Of a stretch of DNA of 64,000 nt, positions 34,108 through 43,181 are shown piece by piece. This DNA is from Planctomycetota bacterium (GTDB lineage: Bacteria > Planctomycetota > UBA8742 > UBA2392), in contig JAHBXZ010000005.1 of NCBI GenBank assembly GCA_019636215.1, positions 1-64,000 on the forward strand, in the 5' to 3' direction. Below the pieces are notes generated by a model. It searched no databases and was not told the DNA's origin. It worked only from the letters and a program-made list of their open reading frames with translations. A program made the position numbers and the translations under genes. The stretch's first letter is position 1. The number at the start of each line of letters is the position of its first letter.

Positions 34108-35352
34108 ATGACCCGACTTCTACTGTGTGCTCTCGCGCTTTGTCTGCTTGCCCTGAGTGGCCATGCCCAGACCAAGCCCAAGCCCACCCCCGCCCCCGCC
34201 CCGGCCAAGACGTCCTACAGCGCGGCGGATGTAGAGCGTCGGGTGACGGCGGCACTGGAGTGGCTGGTTGACCACCAGAACAAAGAGGGTTACTGGAGTG
34301 CGGCCAGCTTCGGACAGGACACCGCGCGCCCGCGCGCTGCTCGTAAGGGCAACCTGCAATGGGTGAAAACCGGAGTAGAGAATGGCGATGCGGGCGTGAC
34401 CGCCAATGAGCACATTGCCATGACCAGCCTTGCGTTGCTGGCCTTCACCGGCAGCGGATATGACCACAAGGATGGCGGCTACAAGTCTACCGTGCGCAAC
34501 GCGATCTTGTGGCTGCGCAAGCTGCAGCAGCCCTCGGGCCTGTTTGGCCAAGAGGGGTCGTGCAGCATGGTGCACGACCACGCCGTGGCAACCATGGCCA
34601 TGTGCGAAGTTTACGGGCTCTCCGATGACCAGATACTCAAGCCGATTGCCCAGAAGGCCGTGGAGTGGCTGGTGGATGCCCAGAACCCCGGCAAGGGCTG
34701 GCGATACACCGCCAAGGCCGGCGACAACGACACCCAGATGACCGGCTGGTGCGCGATGGCGCTGCACTCCGCCAAGGTTGCAGGCCTTGAAGCAGACTTT
34801 CCCGCCATGTGGGAGGGCGTGAACAGCTGGCTGGACCAGGCCAGCGCGGAAGTCCAGGGTGTCTATCGCACCGGCTTCACGAGCCCGGGCGGCGGGTCAC
34901 CCCGCCAGCGCACCACAACCGATTGGGTCAGCCACCCCGAGATGGATGCCGTCAACGTGGTGCTGCGCATGGCCAGCGGGAACAAGGCCTGGGACGTCAA
35001 GAAGCCCAGCAAACAGTTTCGCGGGCAACTGGACCTGTTCGGCAAAGACCTGCCTGTCTGGGAAGACAAGAAGGTCGATTATGCCTACTGGCACTGGGCG
35101 ACCATGGCGCTTTTCAATGTCGGCGGCGCGGACTGGGACAAGTGGCAGTCCGCGCTGCTGGACGTCCTGCTGAAAAACCAGCGCGGTTGGCGCAATGAAG
35201 ACAAGGACTCCTTCGAGGCCGTGCTGGACGAACACGGATCATGGGACAGCGTGGACCCCTGGCACCCGCTTGGGGGCCGGGTCTGGAGCACCACAATCAA
35301 CATCCTGACGCTTCAGGTGGTGCGCCGATTCATGCGGCTGAATTCCAAGTAA
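34108..35352 (+). CDS. Secreted prenyltransferase/squalene-oxidase-repeat protein
   Basis: A 414-aa exported protein with a signal peptide (about 1-20) and a Pro/Lys-rich linker. It has the alpha-alpha toroid repeats seen in terpene cyclases and alpha-macroglobulins: ALEWLVDHQNKEGYW, AILWLRKLQQPSGLFG, AVEWLVDAQNPGKGWRY, and a C-terminal WSTTINILTLQVVRRF. No DxDD-type cyclase motif is visible, and export argues against squalene chemistry, so the function is open; a binding or scaffold role is likelier. GAGG precedes the ATG. Confidence 0.8.
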   Translation: MTRLLLCALALCLLALSGHAQTKPKPTPAPAPAKTSYSAADVERRVTAALEWLVDHQNKEGYWSAASFGQDTARPRAARKGNLQWVKTGVENGDAGVTANEHIAMTSLALLAFTGSGYDHKDGGYKSTVRNAILWLRKLQQPSGLFGQEGSCSMVHDHAVATMAMCEVYGLSDDQILKPIAQKAVEWLVDAQNPGKGWRYTAKAGDNDTQMTGWCAMALHSAKVAGLEADFPAMWEGVNSWLDQASAEVQGVYRTGFTSPGGGSPRQRTTTDWVSHPEMDAVNVVLRMASGNKAWDVKKPSKQFRGQLDLFGKDLPVWEDKKVDYAYWHWATMALFNVGGADWDKWQSALLDVLLKNQRGWRNEDKDSFEAVLDEHGSWDSVDPWHPLGGRVWSTTINILTLQVVRRFMRLNSK

Positions 35353-35448
35353 GTCGCAGCCCATTCCGGCGACCTGTAGTGTTTGACAGCCCCCCACGGC
35401 GTGGCGATACTCCCGCCCCTGCCAACTCATCCTGCAGCGGAGGCCGCG

Positions 35449-35952
35449 GTGGTTCGGTATTTGACGCTGTTTTTCATGCTGATGATCTTCTGGATCATGC
35501 TGTCCGGCCGCATTGACCTGGCCGGCGGGGATGCCTACCTGTTCACATGCGGCATTGTGGGCTGCGTGGTGGCCACGCTGCTGGCCCGGCGCGTGGGCTT
35601 TCTGTACGAAGAGGGGCCGTTCTTCACGATTCTTGCGCGGCACTATGCCTATGCGCCGTGGCTGACCTGGCAGATTGTCCTTAGCAGCTGGGACGTCACC
35701 AAGTGCGTGTGGGGCAAGGCCTCGCGCCTGAACCCTGAGATGCTGCGCGTGCCATACCGCATGAAGACGGAACTGGCGACGGTGATCTACGCCAACAGCA
35801 TCACCCTTACGCCAGGCACGACAACGGTTGACATCGACACCGAAAAGCGCGAGATGCTGATCTATTCGCTGCACGAGGGCAGCCGCGCCGGCCTGGAAGA
35901 CATGCATGACCGCGTGCTGGCCCTTGAGGGTAACCAGGGCGGTGAGCCATGA
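35449..35952 (+). CDS. mrpE: Mrp/Mbh-type antiporter subunit E
   Basis: Membrane subunit (167 aa), first gene of a ten-gene cation/proton antiporter operon. The MrpE pattern is seen in MLSGRIDLAGGD, YAPWLTWQIVLSSWDVTKCVW and TLTPGTTTVDID. The start is GTG, with GCGGAGG six bases before it; upstream in-frame codons lack a ribosome site. The stop overlaps mrpF (4 bp). Confidence 0.88.
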   Translation: MVRYLTLFFMLMIFWIMLSGRIDLAGGDAYLFTCGIVGCVVATLLARRVGFLYEEGPFFTILARHYAYAPWLTWQIVLSSWDVTKCVWGKASRLNPEMLRVPYRMKTELATVIYANSITLTPGTTTVDIDTEKREMLIYSLHEGSRAGLEDMHDRVLALEGNQGGEP

Positions 35953-36245
35953 ACACACTTGGCGCGGTGAACCCATTCGGCATTGACCTGCCCATGCTGT
36001 CGGCCTGCGTGGTGATGGTGGTTGCGACGGCGCTGATTCTAATCCGCGCGATCAAGGGGCCCACCGCCTACGACCGCATCCTGGGCATGAATGCCGCAGG
36101 AACCTGCGCCGTGCTGATTGTGGCTCTGATCGGGTTTGCAACGCAGCGGCCGGATTTTCTCGACCTGGCGCTGGCGTACGCGATCCTGAACTTCCTGGGT
36201 ACGATCGCGATTCTCAAGTTCGTCAAGTACAAGAGGCTTGGCTGA
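35949..36245 (+). CDS. mrpF: Mrp/Mbh-type antiporter subunit F
   Basis: A 98-aa protein with three membrane helices. The conserved loop RAIKGPTAYDRILGMN and the closing DFLDLALAYAILNFLGTIAILKF are diagnostic for MrpF. Overlaps mrpE by 4 bp and shares one base with mrpG. Confidence 0.92.
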   Translation: MNTLGAVNPFGIDLPMLSACVVMVVATALILIRAIKGPTAYDRILGMNAAGTCAVLIVALIGFATQRPDFLDLALAYAILNFLGTIAILKFVKYKRLG

Positions 36246-36571
36246 TGCAGCTTGCCCTGGACATCCTGGTGATTCTGCTGCTTGCCGCGGGCTGCTTTTT
36301 CTCGCTGACGGCGGCCGTGGGCATGCTGCGCTTTCCGGATTTCTATGCGCGCAGCCACGCCTGGGGCATCAACGACAGTTTCAGCGTGGTGCTGTTCGGC
36401 GCGGCCATGCTGGTGGAGTGCATCCGCGCCGAGCACAGCTACCTGATCTGGGGCCGCATTCTGCTGATGATCGGCTTCATTTTCATGTCGGGCCCGGCCG
36501 CGGCACACGCCATCGCCCAGGCCGCGCTGCTGGATGGCATCCAGCCCTGGACCAGAAAGGACAAGCCATGA
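36245..36571 (+). CDS. mrpG: Mrp/Mbh-type antiporter subunit G
   Basis: A 108-aa protein with three membrane helices. The MrpG motif GMLRFPDFYARSHAWG and the third-helix SGPAAAHAIAQAA are present. Overlaps the following gene by 4 bp. Confidence 0.92.
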   Translation: MQLALDILVILLLAAGCFFSLTAAVGMLRFPDFYARSHAWGINDSFSVVLFGAAMLVECIRAEHSYLIWGRILLMIGFIFMSGPAAAHAIAQAALLDGIQPWTRKDKP

Positions 36572-37209
36572 ACGGCATTGTCGTTCTGGATATGGCCTTG
36601 CTGGCGCTGATCCTGATGACGGCCATCGGTGCCGTGGAAGTGCGCAACCTGTATTCGGCAATCATGCTGTCCAGCGTGTACAGCCTGCTGATGGCATGCT
36701 TCTGGATGACCAACGACGCATGGGACGTGGCGTTCACGGAAGCCGCCGTCGGCGCTGGCATTTCCACCATCCTGCTGATCGGCACACTGGTCCTGACCGG
36801 CAGCATTGAGACCGTGCGCCGCGCCGTAAGCTGGCCCGCGCTTCTGGTGTGCGCGCTGGCTTCGGCCATTCTGATTTACGGCACCCTGGACATGCCCCGG
36901 TACGGCGACCCCAAGGCGCCCGCGCACACTCACCCGCTGTATTCAGGCTTTGTCAAACAGGACATCCCCAAACACCCCAGCGGCAGGAGTGCCGCCGACG
37001 TCGCGGCCTATGAGGCCGCCCACCCCGGCAAGTCCCACGGGCCGGACTTTTTCCACGGGCACGTGCCGAACCAGGTGACCAGCGTGATCGTGACCTACCG
37101 TGCGTACGACACCATGTTTGAAACGGCAGTAATCCTGACGGCCGGCCTGTCGCTGATCCTGCTGCTGCGCGGGCGGCGCGGTAACCCGCAGCGCGGAGGG
37201 TTGCTGTGA
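36568..37209 (+). CDS. Stand-alone MrpA C-terminal module (MbhD/MbhE-like)
   Basis: A 213-aa membrane protein. Its first ~80 residues match the DUF4040/MbhD segment (YSAIMLSSVYSLLMACFWM; FTEAAVGAGISTILLIG). The second half is a periplasmic loop plus a helix like MbhE (YDTMFETAVILTAGLSLILLLRG). In canonical Mrp these are the tail of MrpA; here they are a separate gene placed between mrpG and mrpB, as in archaeal Mbh clusters. Confidence 0.82.
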   Translation: MNGIVVLDMALLALILMTAIGAVEVRNLYSAIMLSSVYSLLMACFWMTNDAWDVAFTEAAVGAGISTILLIGTLVLTGSIETVRRAVSWPALLVCALASAILIYGTLDMPRYGDPKAPAHTHPLYSGFVKQDIPKHPSGRSAADVAAYEAAHPGKSHGPDFFHGHVPNQVTSVIVTYRAYDTMFETAVILTAGLSLILLLRGRRGNPQRGGLL

Positions 37210-37691
37210 AGAACAACCCGATCATGCGCGTCGTTGCCAGGTGGAACATACCGTTCATGTTCGTGTTTGCGGTTTATGTGCAGGTCCATGGCGAAATCGG
37301 CCCCGGGGGCGGGTTTCAGGCCGGCGTGATCATGGCCGCGTCGTTCATCCTGTACGGCATGGTGTTTGGCGCAGCCGAAATGCGCCGCGTGGTGCCGCGT
37401 CGGCTCACGGACATTCTGGCCGCTGCGGGCGTGCTGCTGTATGCGGGCACGGGTATCTACTCGATGCTGATGGGCTATCCGTTTCTGGACCACGTGGCGA
37501 TCTGGCCCGGCAACCCGGGCGGCGCCGAGCCCTGGGGCATGGTCAGTGTGGAGTGGGGCGTCGGCATCACTGTGTTTGCCGTGATGATGACCGTGTTCAA
37601 CGAGATTACGGAAGGCACGGATGAAGCGCCGCTGGGCACCGACACCGAAATGGTGCCGGCGCTGCACCAGAACAAGACGGAGATCAACTGA
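37206..37691 (+). CDS. mrpB: Mrp/Mbh-type antiporter subunit B
   Basis: A 161-aa protein with four membrane helices and the MnhB signature YVQVHGEIGPGGGFQAGVI (His, Gly-rich turn). An acidic tail follows the last helix. Overlaps the preceding gene by 4 bp; mrpC starts 3 bp later. Confidence 0.9.
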   Translation: MKNNPIMRVVARWNIPFMFVFAVYVQVHGEIGPGGGFQAGVIMAASFILYGMVFGAAEMRRVVPRRLTDILAAAGVLLYAGTGIYSMLMGYPFLDHVAIWPGNPGGAEPWGMVSVEWGVGITVFAVMMTVFNEITEGTDEAPLGTDTEMVPALHQNKTEIN

Positions 37692-37694
37692 GCC

Positions 37695-38066
37695 ATGCAG
37701 ATCGTGCAGGACTACTACAACTACTGGATCTGCATCGCCCTGATGATGGTGGGCCTGTATGGCGTCATTGCCAAGACCAACCTGGTGAAGAAGGCGATCT
37801 CGCTGGGCCTGTTCCAGACGGGCATTCTGGTCTTCTACATCACGATCGCAAAGATTGAGGGTGGTACAGGCCCGGTCACGGTTTCGCCGCTGGCGGGCGA
37901 GCCGATCTACAGCAACCCGCTGCCGCACGCGCTGATGCTGACGGCGATTGTGGTCGGCGTGTCGACGCTGGCCGTGGCGATGGCGCTGATCATCAACATC
38001 CGCGAAAAGTACGGCACCATCGACGAACACGACATTCACCGCATGGAACACGAGATGCAGGACTGA
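37695..38066 (+). CDS. mrpC: Mrp/Mbh-type antiporter subunit C (NuoK-like)
   Basis: A 123-aa protein with three membrane helices: GLYGVIAKTNLVKKAISLGLFQTGILVFYI, then NPLPHALMLTAIVVGVSTLAVAMALIINI. The PLPHALxLTAIVVG motif is typical of MrpC/MnhC. A charged C-terminus of ~15 residues faces the cytoplasm. Confidence 0.92.
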   Translation: MQIVQDYYNYWICIALMMVGLYGVIAKTNLVKKAISLGLFQTGILVFYITIAKIEGGTGPVTVSPLAGEPIYSNPLPHALMLTAIVVGVSTLAVAMALIINIREKYGTIDEHDIHRMEHEMQD

Positions 38067-38070
38067 CACC

Positions 38071-39597
38071 TTGGACTTTGTGCACCAACATCTGCCTGCA
38101 TTGGTTGTCGCGCTGCCCCTGGTTACGGGGCTGGTCACGGCCATGGTCGGTCGCCGCGGCGCCGGCTGGTGGATTGCCATGGGATCCTCGGCGGCGGTGT
38201 TTGCGCTGTGCGCGCAACTCCTGGCCAACGTGGCCGGGGGCGGATCCCAGTCCGTGACCTACCTGCTGGGCAACTGGCCCATACCCTACGGCATCGGCCT
38301 GGTCGTGGACCCACTTAACGCCGCCGTGCTGGCCACCGTGGCGCTGATCGGCTGCGTGGTCACGCTGTACGCCCGCAGAAGCATGGCCCAGGAAGTGCCC
38401 GAGGACCGGTCCCACTTCTTCTGGGCGCTGTGGCAGTTCTGCCAGGTGGGCCTGCTGGGCATCACCATCACCGGCGACGCGTTCAATTTCTACGTGCTGC
38501 TCGAGATCAGCTCGCTCTCCACATACACGCTGATTGCCATGGGCAAGGGCCGCGACCGCCGCGCCCTTACCGCCGCGATCAACTACCTGGTGATTGGCAG
38601 CATCGGCGCATGCTTTTACCTGCTGGGCGTGGCCTACCTGTACATGGTGACAGGCAGCCTGAACATGGCCGACATTCATGCGCGGCTGCAGGACATCTTT
38701 GCAACCTGGGGCACCGACGCCCCGGTGTATCGCAAAACGGTGATTGCCGGGTTTGCCTTCATCATGGTCGGGCTTTCGCTGAAGCTGGCGTTGTTCCCCC
38801 TGCACCTGTGGTTGCCCAACGCATACACCTACGCGCCGGCGGCGGTGACAGCCCTGCTGGCCAGCACGGCCACCAAGGTAGGCGCCTATGGGTTCATCCG
38901 CGTCATTTACACGGTGGTCGGCCCCGACTTTGCGTGGCGGTACCTGCATTCGGACTACATTCTGATGATCTGCGCGATGATGGCGATTCTCGGCGGCAGC
39001 CTGATGGCCATCCGCCAGGTGAACGTCAAGAAACTGCTGGCCTACAGCAGCATCGGGCAGATCGGTTACATCGCGCTGGGCATCGCCTCGGACAACGTTT
39101 ACGGACTCCAGGCGGCCATCATCCACATCTTCAATCATGCCCTGACCAAGGGTGCCATGTTCATGGCCGTGGGCTGTGTGCTCTACCGCGTGGGCGGGGT
39201 GCGGCTGGAACACCTGCGTGGCCTTGGCCGCAAAATGCCGCTTACCATGGCGGCGTTCACCATCGGCGGGCTGGGCCTGATCGGTGTGCCCATGACTGCG
39301 GGGTTTGTCAGCAAGTGGTACCTCGTGGGCGGCACACTTGAACGCGGCTGGATGGGCGCGGCCGGAGTAGTGCTTGTGGGCTCGGTACTGGCGCTGGTCT
39401 ATACCTGGCGCTGCATTGAGTCGATCTATTTCGGCAAACGCGAAGAAGGCGCCCCCGAAGTGCGCGAGGCCCCGTTGTCGATGCTGGTGCCCACGCTGCT
39501 GCTTGCGGTGGCAAGCCTTTACTTCGGCATGGATTCCCGCCTTACCAGTGACATCTCGGCCCAGGCCGCGCACTTTCTGCTTGGGGTGCGGCCATGA
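38071..39597 (+). CDS. mrpD: Mrp/Mbh-type antiporter subunit D
   Basis: NuoL/M/N-family ion-translocating subunit (508 aa). It keeps the key Glu in FYVLLEISSLSTY and the key Lys in TALLASTATKVGAYGF, which carry protons or cations across the membrane. It starts with TTG five bases after the mrpC stop; no better start is close. The stop overlaps the next antiporter-like gene. Confidence 0.9.
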   Translation: MDFVHQHLPALVVALPLVTGLVTAMVGRRGAGWWIAMGSSAAVFALCAQLLANVAGGGSQSVTYLLGNWPIPYGIGLVVDPLNAAVLATVALIGCVVTLYARRSMAQEVPEDRSHFFWALWQFCQVGLLGITITGDAFNFYVLLEISSLSTYTLIAMGKGRDRRALTAAINYLVIGSIGACFYLLGVAYLYMVTGSLNMADIHARLQDIFATWGTDAPVYRKTVIAGFAFIMVGLSLKLALFPLHLWLPNAYTYAPAAVTALLASTATKVGAYGFIRVIYTVVGPDFAWRYLHSDYILMICAMMAILGGSLMAIRQVNVKKLLAYSSIGQIGYIALGIASDNVYGLQAAIIHIFNHALTKGAMFMAVGCVLYRVGGVRLEHLRGLGRKMPLTMAAFTIGGLGLIGVPMTAGFVSKWYLVGGTLERGWMGAAGVVLVGSVLALVYTWRCIESIYFGKREEGAPEVREAPLSMLVPTLLLAVASLYFGMDSRLTSDISAQAAHFLLGVRP

Positions 39598-41120
39598 GCC
39601 ACGAAACGACCGTGCTTCTGGCCATGGGCGTGCCGCTGGCCGGTACGGCGCTGATTGTCGCGCTGGGCCGCTGGCCCAACCTGCGCGAAACGGCCACGAT
39701 GATCACCGCGCTGGTGACATTCGCGCTGGTGGCATCACTGCTGCCGGCGGTGATGGCCGGCCAGCAGATTGAGGCCGGCCTTGGCCTTTCCATCATTCCC
39801 GGTGTGCCGATTGCCTTTCGCGTGGAGCCGCTGGGCATGGTGTACGCGCTGGTGGCGACACTGTTGTGGATACCGAACTCGGTGTACGCCGTGGGCTACA
39901 TGCGCGGCAACCAGGAGCACCACCAGACGCGTTTCTTTGCCTGCTTCCCGGTGGCGATTGCCAGCGCCGTGGGCATCGCGTTTTCCAAGAACATCTTCAC
40001 GATGTTTCTGTTCTATGAAATCCTGACCTTCAGCACCGTGCCGCTTGTGACGCACAAGGGCAACAGCGACGCCATGCGCTCGGGCCGGGTGTACCTGGGT
40101 GTGCTGCTGACATCGTCGGTGTGCCTGCAGCTGCTGGCCGTGCTGTGGATCTATTCCCTGTACCGGCAGGGCGACATCGCGGGCATTGATTTCGTGCGCG
40201 GCGGGCTGTTTGAAAGTGCGGTTTCCACCGGTGCGGTGACCCCGGCGGTGTTCGGACTGCTTTTCTTCCTTTACATCTACGGCCTGGGCAAGGCCGCGAT
40301 CATGCCCATGCACAAGTGGCTGCCTGCGGCCATGGTTGCCCCCACGCCAGTCAGCGCATTCCTGCACGCAGTGGCGGTGGTCAAGGCCGGCGTGTTCTGC
40401 GTGGTGAAGATAGTCGTGTATGTCTTTGGTGTGGACACGCTGCGTGCCACGGGCCAATCGGCCTGGCTGGTGTATGCCGCAGGAGGCACGATTCTGATTG
40501 CGTCGCTGATTGCGCTTTTCCAGGACAACCTGAAAAAGCGCCTGGCCTACAGCACCATCAGCCAGCTGAGCTACGTCGTGCTGGGCGCGGCCCTGTTGAC
40601 GCCGATTTCGATCATGGCCGCCACCGTCCACATCATTGCCCACGCCTTTGGCAAGATCACGCTGTTCTTTGCCGCCGGCAGCGTCTACGTGGCCGCGCAC
40701 AAGACGCAGGTCAGTCAGCTTGACGGCATAGGCCGCCGCATGCCCTGGACGATGGGTGCGTTCACCATCGGGGCGCTGTCCATGATCGGCGTTCCGCCGC
40801 TGGTGGGCTTCGTCAGCAAATGGACGCTGCTGCGCGGTGTGACGGAGGGCGTGGCGCTTGGCGGTTCCCGCATCGAGGAAACGTTCGCGCTGGTGGTGAT
40901 TGTGCTGTCAACACTGCTGAACGCCGGCTACTTCCTGCCCATCGTCTACCGCGCGTTCTTCCGGCCGCCCTCGCGCGAGGACGAGCACCACCCGCACGGC
41001 GAGTCTCCGGCGCCGATGGTGTTTGCCCTGTGTACCACCGCGGGCCTGACCGTTCTGTTCTTCGTGTGGCCTAAAGCCGTGTTGTCCCTGGGCGCGGCGG
41101 TGATGGAGGCCGCAACATGA
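39594..41120 (+). CDS. Second NuoL/M/N-family antiporter subunit
   Basis: A 508-aa paralogue of the gene before. Key residues are kept: Glu in FLFYEILTFSTVP and Lys in HAVAVVKAGVFCV. About 14 membrane helices are expected. Closest in pattern to MrpD/MbhH rather than to full-length MrpA, since it lacks the MrpA tail. Coupled by 4-bp overlaps on both sides. Confidence 0.88.
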   Translation: MSHETTVLLAMGVPLAGTALIVALGRWPNLRETATMITALVTFALVASLLPAVMAGQQIEAGLGLSIIPGVPIAFRVEPLGMVYALVATLLWIPNSVYAVGYMRGNQEHHQTRFFACFPVAIASAVGIAFSKNIFTMFLFYEILTFSTVPLVTHKGNSDAMRSGRVYLGVLLTSSVCLQLLAVLWIYSLYRQGDIAGIDFVRGGLFESAVSTGAVTPAVFGLLFFLYIYGLGKAAIMPMHKWLPAAMVAPTPVSAFLHAVAVVKAGVFCVVKIVVYVFGVDTLRATGQSAWLVYAAGGTILIASLIALFQDNLKKRLAYSTISQLSYVVLGAALLTPISIMAATVHIIAHAFGKITLFFAAGSVYVAAHKTQVSQLDGIGRRMPWTMGAFTIGALSMIGVPPLVGFVSKWTLLRGVTEGVALGGSRIEETFALVVIVLSTLLNAGYFLPIVYRAFFRPPSREDEHHPHGESPAPMVFALCTTAGLTVLFFVWPKAVLSLGAAVMEAAT

Positions 41121-41365
41121 AGCTTGATGACCCGCGCGTGATCAAGTGGCTGTGGGCCGCGGGCCTGCTGGTGCTGGCCGTGATCATCGGCCTGGACTGG
41201 CTCATCCACCACCACGCGCACTTCCCGCGCGACGGCATCACCATCGACACCCTGCCCGAGTTCTTTCCGTTCTTTGGCTTTGCGTCGTGCTTTCTGATGG
41301 TTCTGGTCAGTAAGGCGCTGGGAATCGCGCTGTCGCGCAAGGACACCTTCTATGACGATCAATGA
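41117..41365 (+). CDS. Small two-helix protein of the antiporter operon
   Basis: An 82-aa protein with helices at about 12-30 and 48-68, a His-rich loop (HHHAH) and a C-terminal SRKDTFYDDQ tail. The segment FFPFFGFASCFLMVLVSKALG resembles small proteins that often accompany extra MrpD-like genes; their function is undefined. It overlaps the flanking genes by 4 and 14 bp, so it is surely part of the complex's operon. Confidence 0.75.
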   Translation: MKLDDPRVIKWLWAAGLLVLAVIIGLDWLIHHHAHFPRDGITIDTLPEFFPFFGFASCFLMVLVSKALGIALSRKDTFYDDQ

Positions 41366-43181
41366 CATCCCGCCGGGTGTCGTGCTGCTCGTCGCGGCCG
41401 CCATTCTGCCCTTTGTTTCGGGCAAGGCGCGCTGGGTGGTGGCTTTGGCGGCACCGATCATTGCCATGGCGGATGGCTGGGTCGCGATCTCGGATGCATG
41501 GGCCGCCGATGCCGCTGGCAGCGCGCGCTACATTTCTCAGTGGCAGTTCATGGGGCTGACATTGCGGCCGGTGTTCGTGCACGCGCCCACGGCTGTTTTT
41601 GCCACGATCTTCTGCCTGATGGTCGCCGGTGGCAGCCTCTACGCCCTGAACCAGAACCGGCGTTTTGAGCTGGCCGCAGCCATGGTGTATGCCGGCGGCG
41701 CGCTGGGCTGCGTGTTTTCGGGTGACTTGATTTCCCTGTTCGTCTTCTGGGAGATCATGACACTGGGCAGCACGACCATACTGTGGTGCGCGCGCACGGA
41801 GGGTTCGTACCGCGCCGGCCTGCGCTACTTTGCCCTGCACGCCGTAGGCGGCGTGCTGCTGTTGGCCGGCATCGCCCTGCACGTTGGCCAGCTTGTCGGA
41901 CAGGGGCACCCCGACCCACTGGCGTTCACCCACTACAGCCAGATGGTCGAGGGCTGGACCAGCTTCGGCTGGCACAACGCCGGGCTGTGGCTGATGCTTG
42001 TGGGCATGCTGGTGAATGCCGGCGCGCCCCCGTTTTCGGCCTGGATTGGCGACGCATACCCCGAAGCCACCGAAAGCGGCACGGTGTTCCTCAGCGCGTT
42101 CACTACGAAAACAGCCGTGTTCACGCTGATGGTCGCCTTTGCAGGCGTTGAGGTTCTGGTCTACCTGGGCCTGTGGATGGCTGTGTACGGCATCATTTAC
42201 GCCATCCTTGAGAACGACATGCGCCGCATTCTGGCGTACAGCATCGTGAACCAGGTCGGGTTCATGCTGGTCGGTATCGGCGTCGGCACAAAGTTGTCGA
42301 TTGACGGCGCGGCCGCACACGCCTTTGCCCACATCGTTTACAAAGCCCTGCTGATGATGAGTGCCGGGTCGGTACTGTACGCAACCGGCAGGCGCAAGTG
42401 CACCCAGCTTGGCGGGCTCTACCGCACCATGCCGATCACCATGTGGTGCGGCATCATCGGCGCGCTGGCGATATCCAGTTTTCCGCTGACATCAGGTTTC
42501 ACGACCAAGTCCATGATCCTGACCGGCATCACCGAACAGGCCGGTGCAATGGCCATTGCCGGCCAGTCCCACGACCACCTGATTGCTGCGTGGTTCATCC
42601 TGGAGGCCGCCAGCGCGGGGGTGTTCCTGCACGCCGGCATCAAGTTCCCGTGGTTCGTTTTCTTCAACAAGGATTCGGGCCTTCGCCCGGCTGATCCACC
42701 CTGGAACATGCGCGCAGCCATGATCCTGTTTGCCGGGCTGTGCCTGATGCTGGGCATGTTCCCCGGCCCGCTGTACGCGATTCTGCCCTATGCCGCCGAA
42801 GCCGCAGACTACGCCAACGTGATTTACAACTTCGAGTATCTGCTCTCGATGCTGGCTCTGCTGCTGTTCAGCGGACTCGCGTTCTTTGTGTTGCTGCCAC
42901 TGCTCAAGCGATCCGAGACGCTGACGCTGGACACGGACTGGCTGTACCGGCGGTTCTTTCCGCGCCTGTGGAAGGATGTGCTGATGCCGATTGTCCGCGG
43001 CCTTGAGGCGGCACAGAAGGTTGTGCTTGAAAACCTGCCCGGCAAGCCGCTGTCCGGCGAACCGCGCAGCCCGCTGGCCCGCCTGGGAACCGAATGGGCC
43101 GTCAGTGTGCCGGTCTTCGTGATTTCGGCGATGCTGCTGATCTATCTGCTGATGTACTTCGTTATTCTGCCGAACGGATAG
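41352..43181 (+). CDS. Third NuoL/M/N-family antiporter subunit
   Basis: A 609-aa member of the same family, with Glu in LFVFWEIMTLGSTT and Lys in LSAFTTKTAVFTL. The extra ~90 C-terminal residues form a soluble helix and a final membrane helix (about 585-607), a lateral-helix-like extension as in NuoL-type subunits. Last gene of the operon. Its 3' end overlaps the convergent gene by 20 bp. Confidence 0.88.
   Translation: MTINDIPPGVVLLVAAAILPFVSGKARWVVALAAPIIAMADGWVAISDAWAADAAGSARYISQWQFMGLTLRPVFVHAPTAVFATIFCLMVAGGSLYALNQNRRFELAAAMVYAGGALGCVFSGDLISLFVFWEIMTLGSTTILWCARTEGSYRAGLRYFALHAVGGVLLLAGIALHVGQLVGQGHPDPLAFTHYSQMVEGWTSFGWHNAGLWLMLVGMLVNAGAPPFSAWIGDAYPEATESGTVFLSAFTTKTAVFTLMVAFAGVEVLVYLGLWMAVYGIIYAILENDMRRILAYSIVNQVGFMLVGIGVGTKLSIDGAAAHAFAHIVYKALLMMSAGSVLYATGRRKCTQLGGLYRTMPITMWCGIIGALAISSFPLTSGFTTKSMILTGITEQAGAMAIAGQSHDHLIAAWFILEAASAGVFLHAGIKFPWFVFFNKDSGLRPADPPWNMRAAMILFAGLCLMLGMFPGPLYAILPYAAEAADYANVIYNFEYLLSMLALLLFSGLAFFVLLPLLKRSETLTLDTDWLYRRFFPRLWKDVLMPIVRGLEAAQKVVLENLPGKPLSGEPRSPLARLGTEWAVSVPVFVISAMLLIYLLMYFVILPNG

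Noticed and set aside
34108..35352. Terpene cyclase or hopanoid gene
   Set aside because: It has a signal peptide and toroid repeats but no cyclase DxDD motif, and no other hopanoid gene is near.
35449..43181. Membrane-bound hydrogenase or formate hydrogenlyase
   Set aside because: No NiFe large or small subunit, no NuoB/C/D/H/I-like gene in the operon; only the antiporter half is present.
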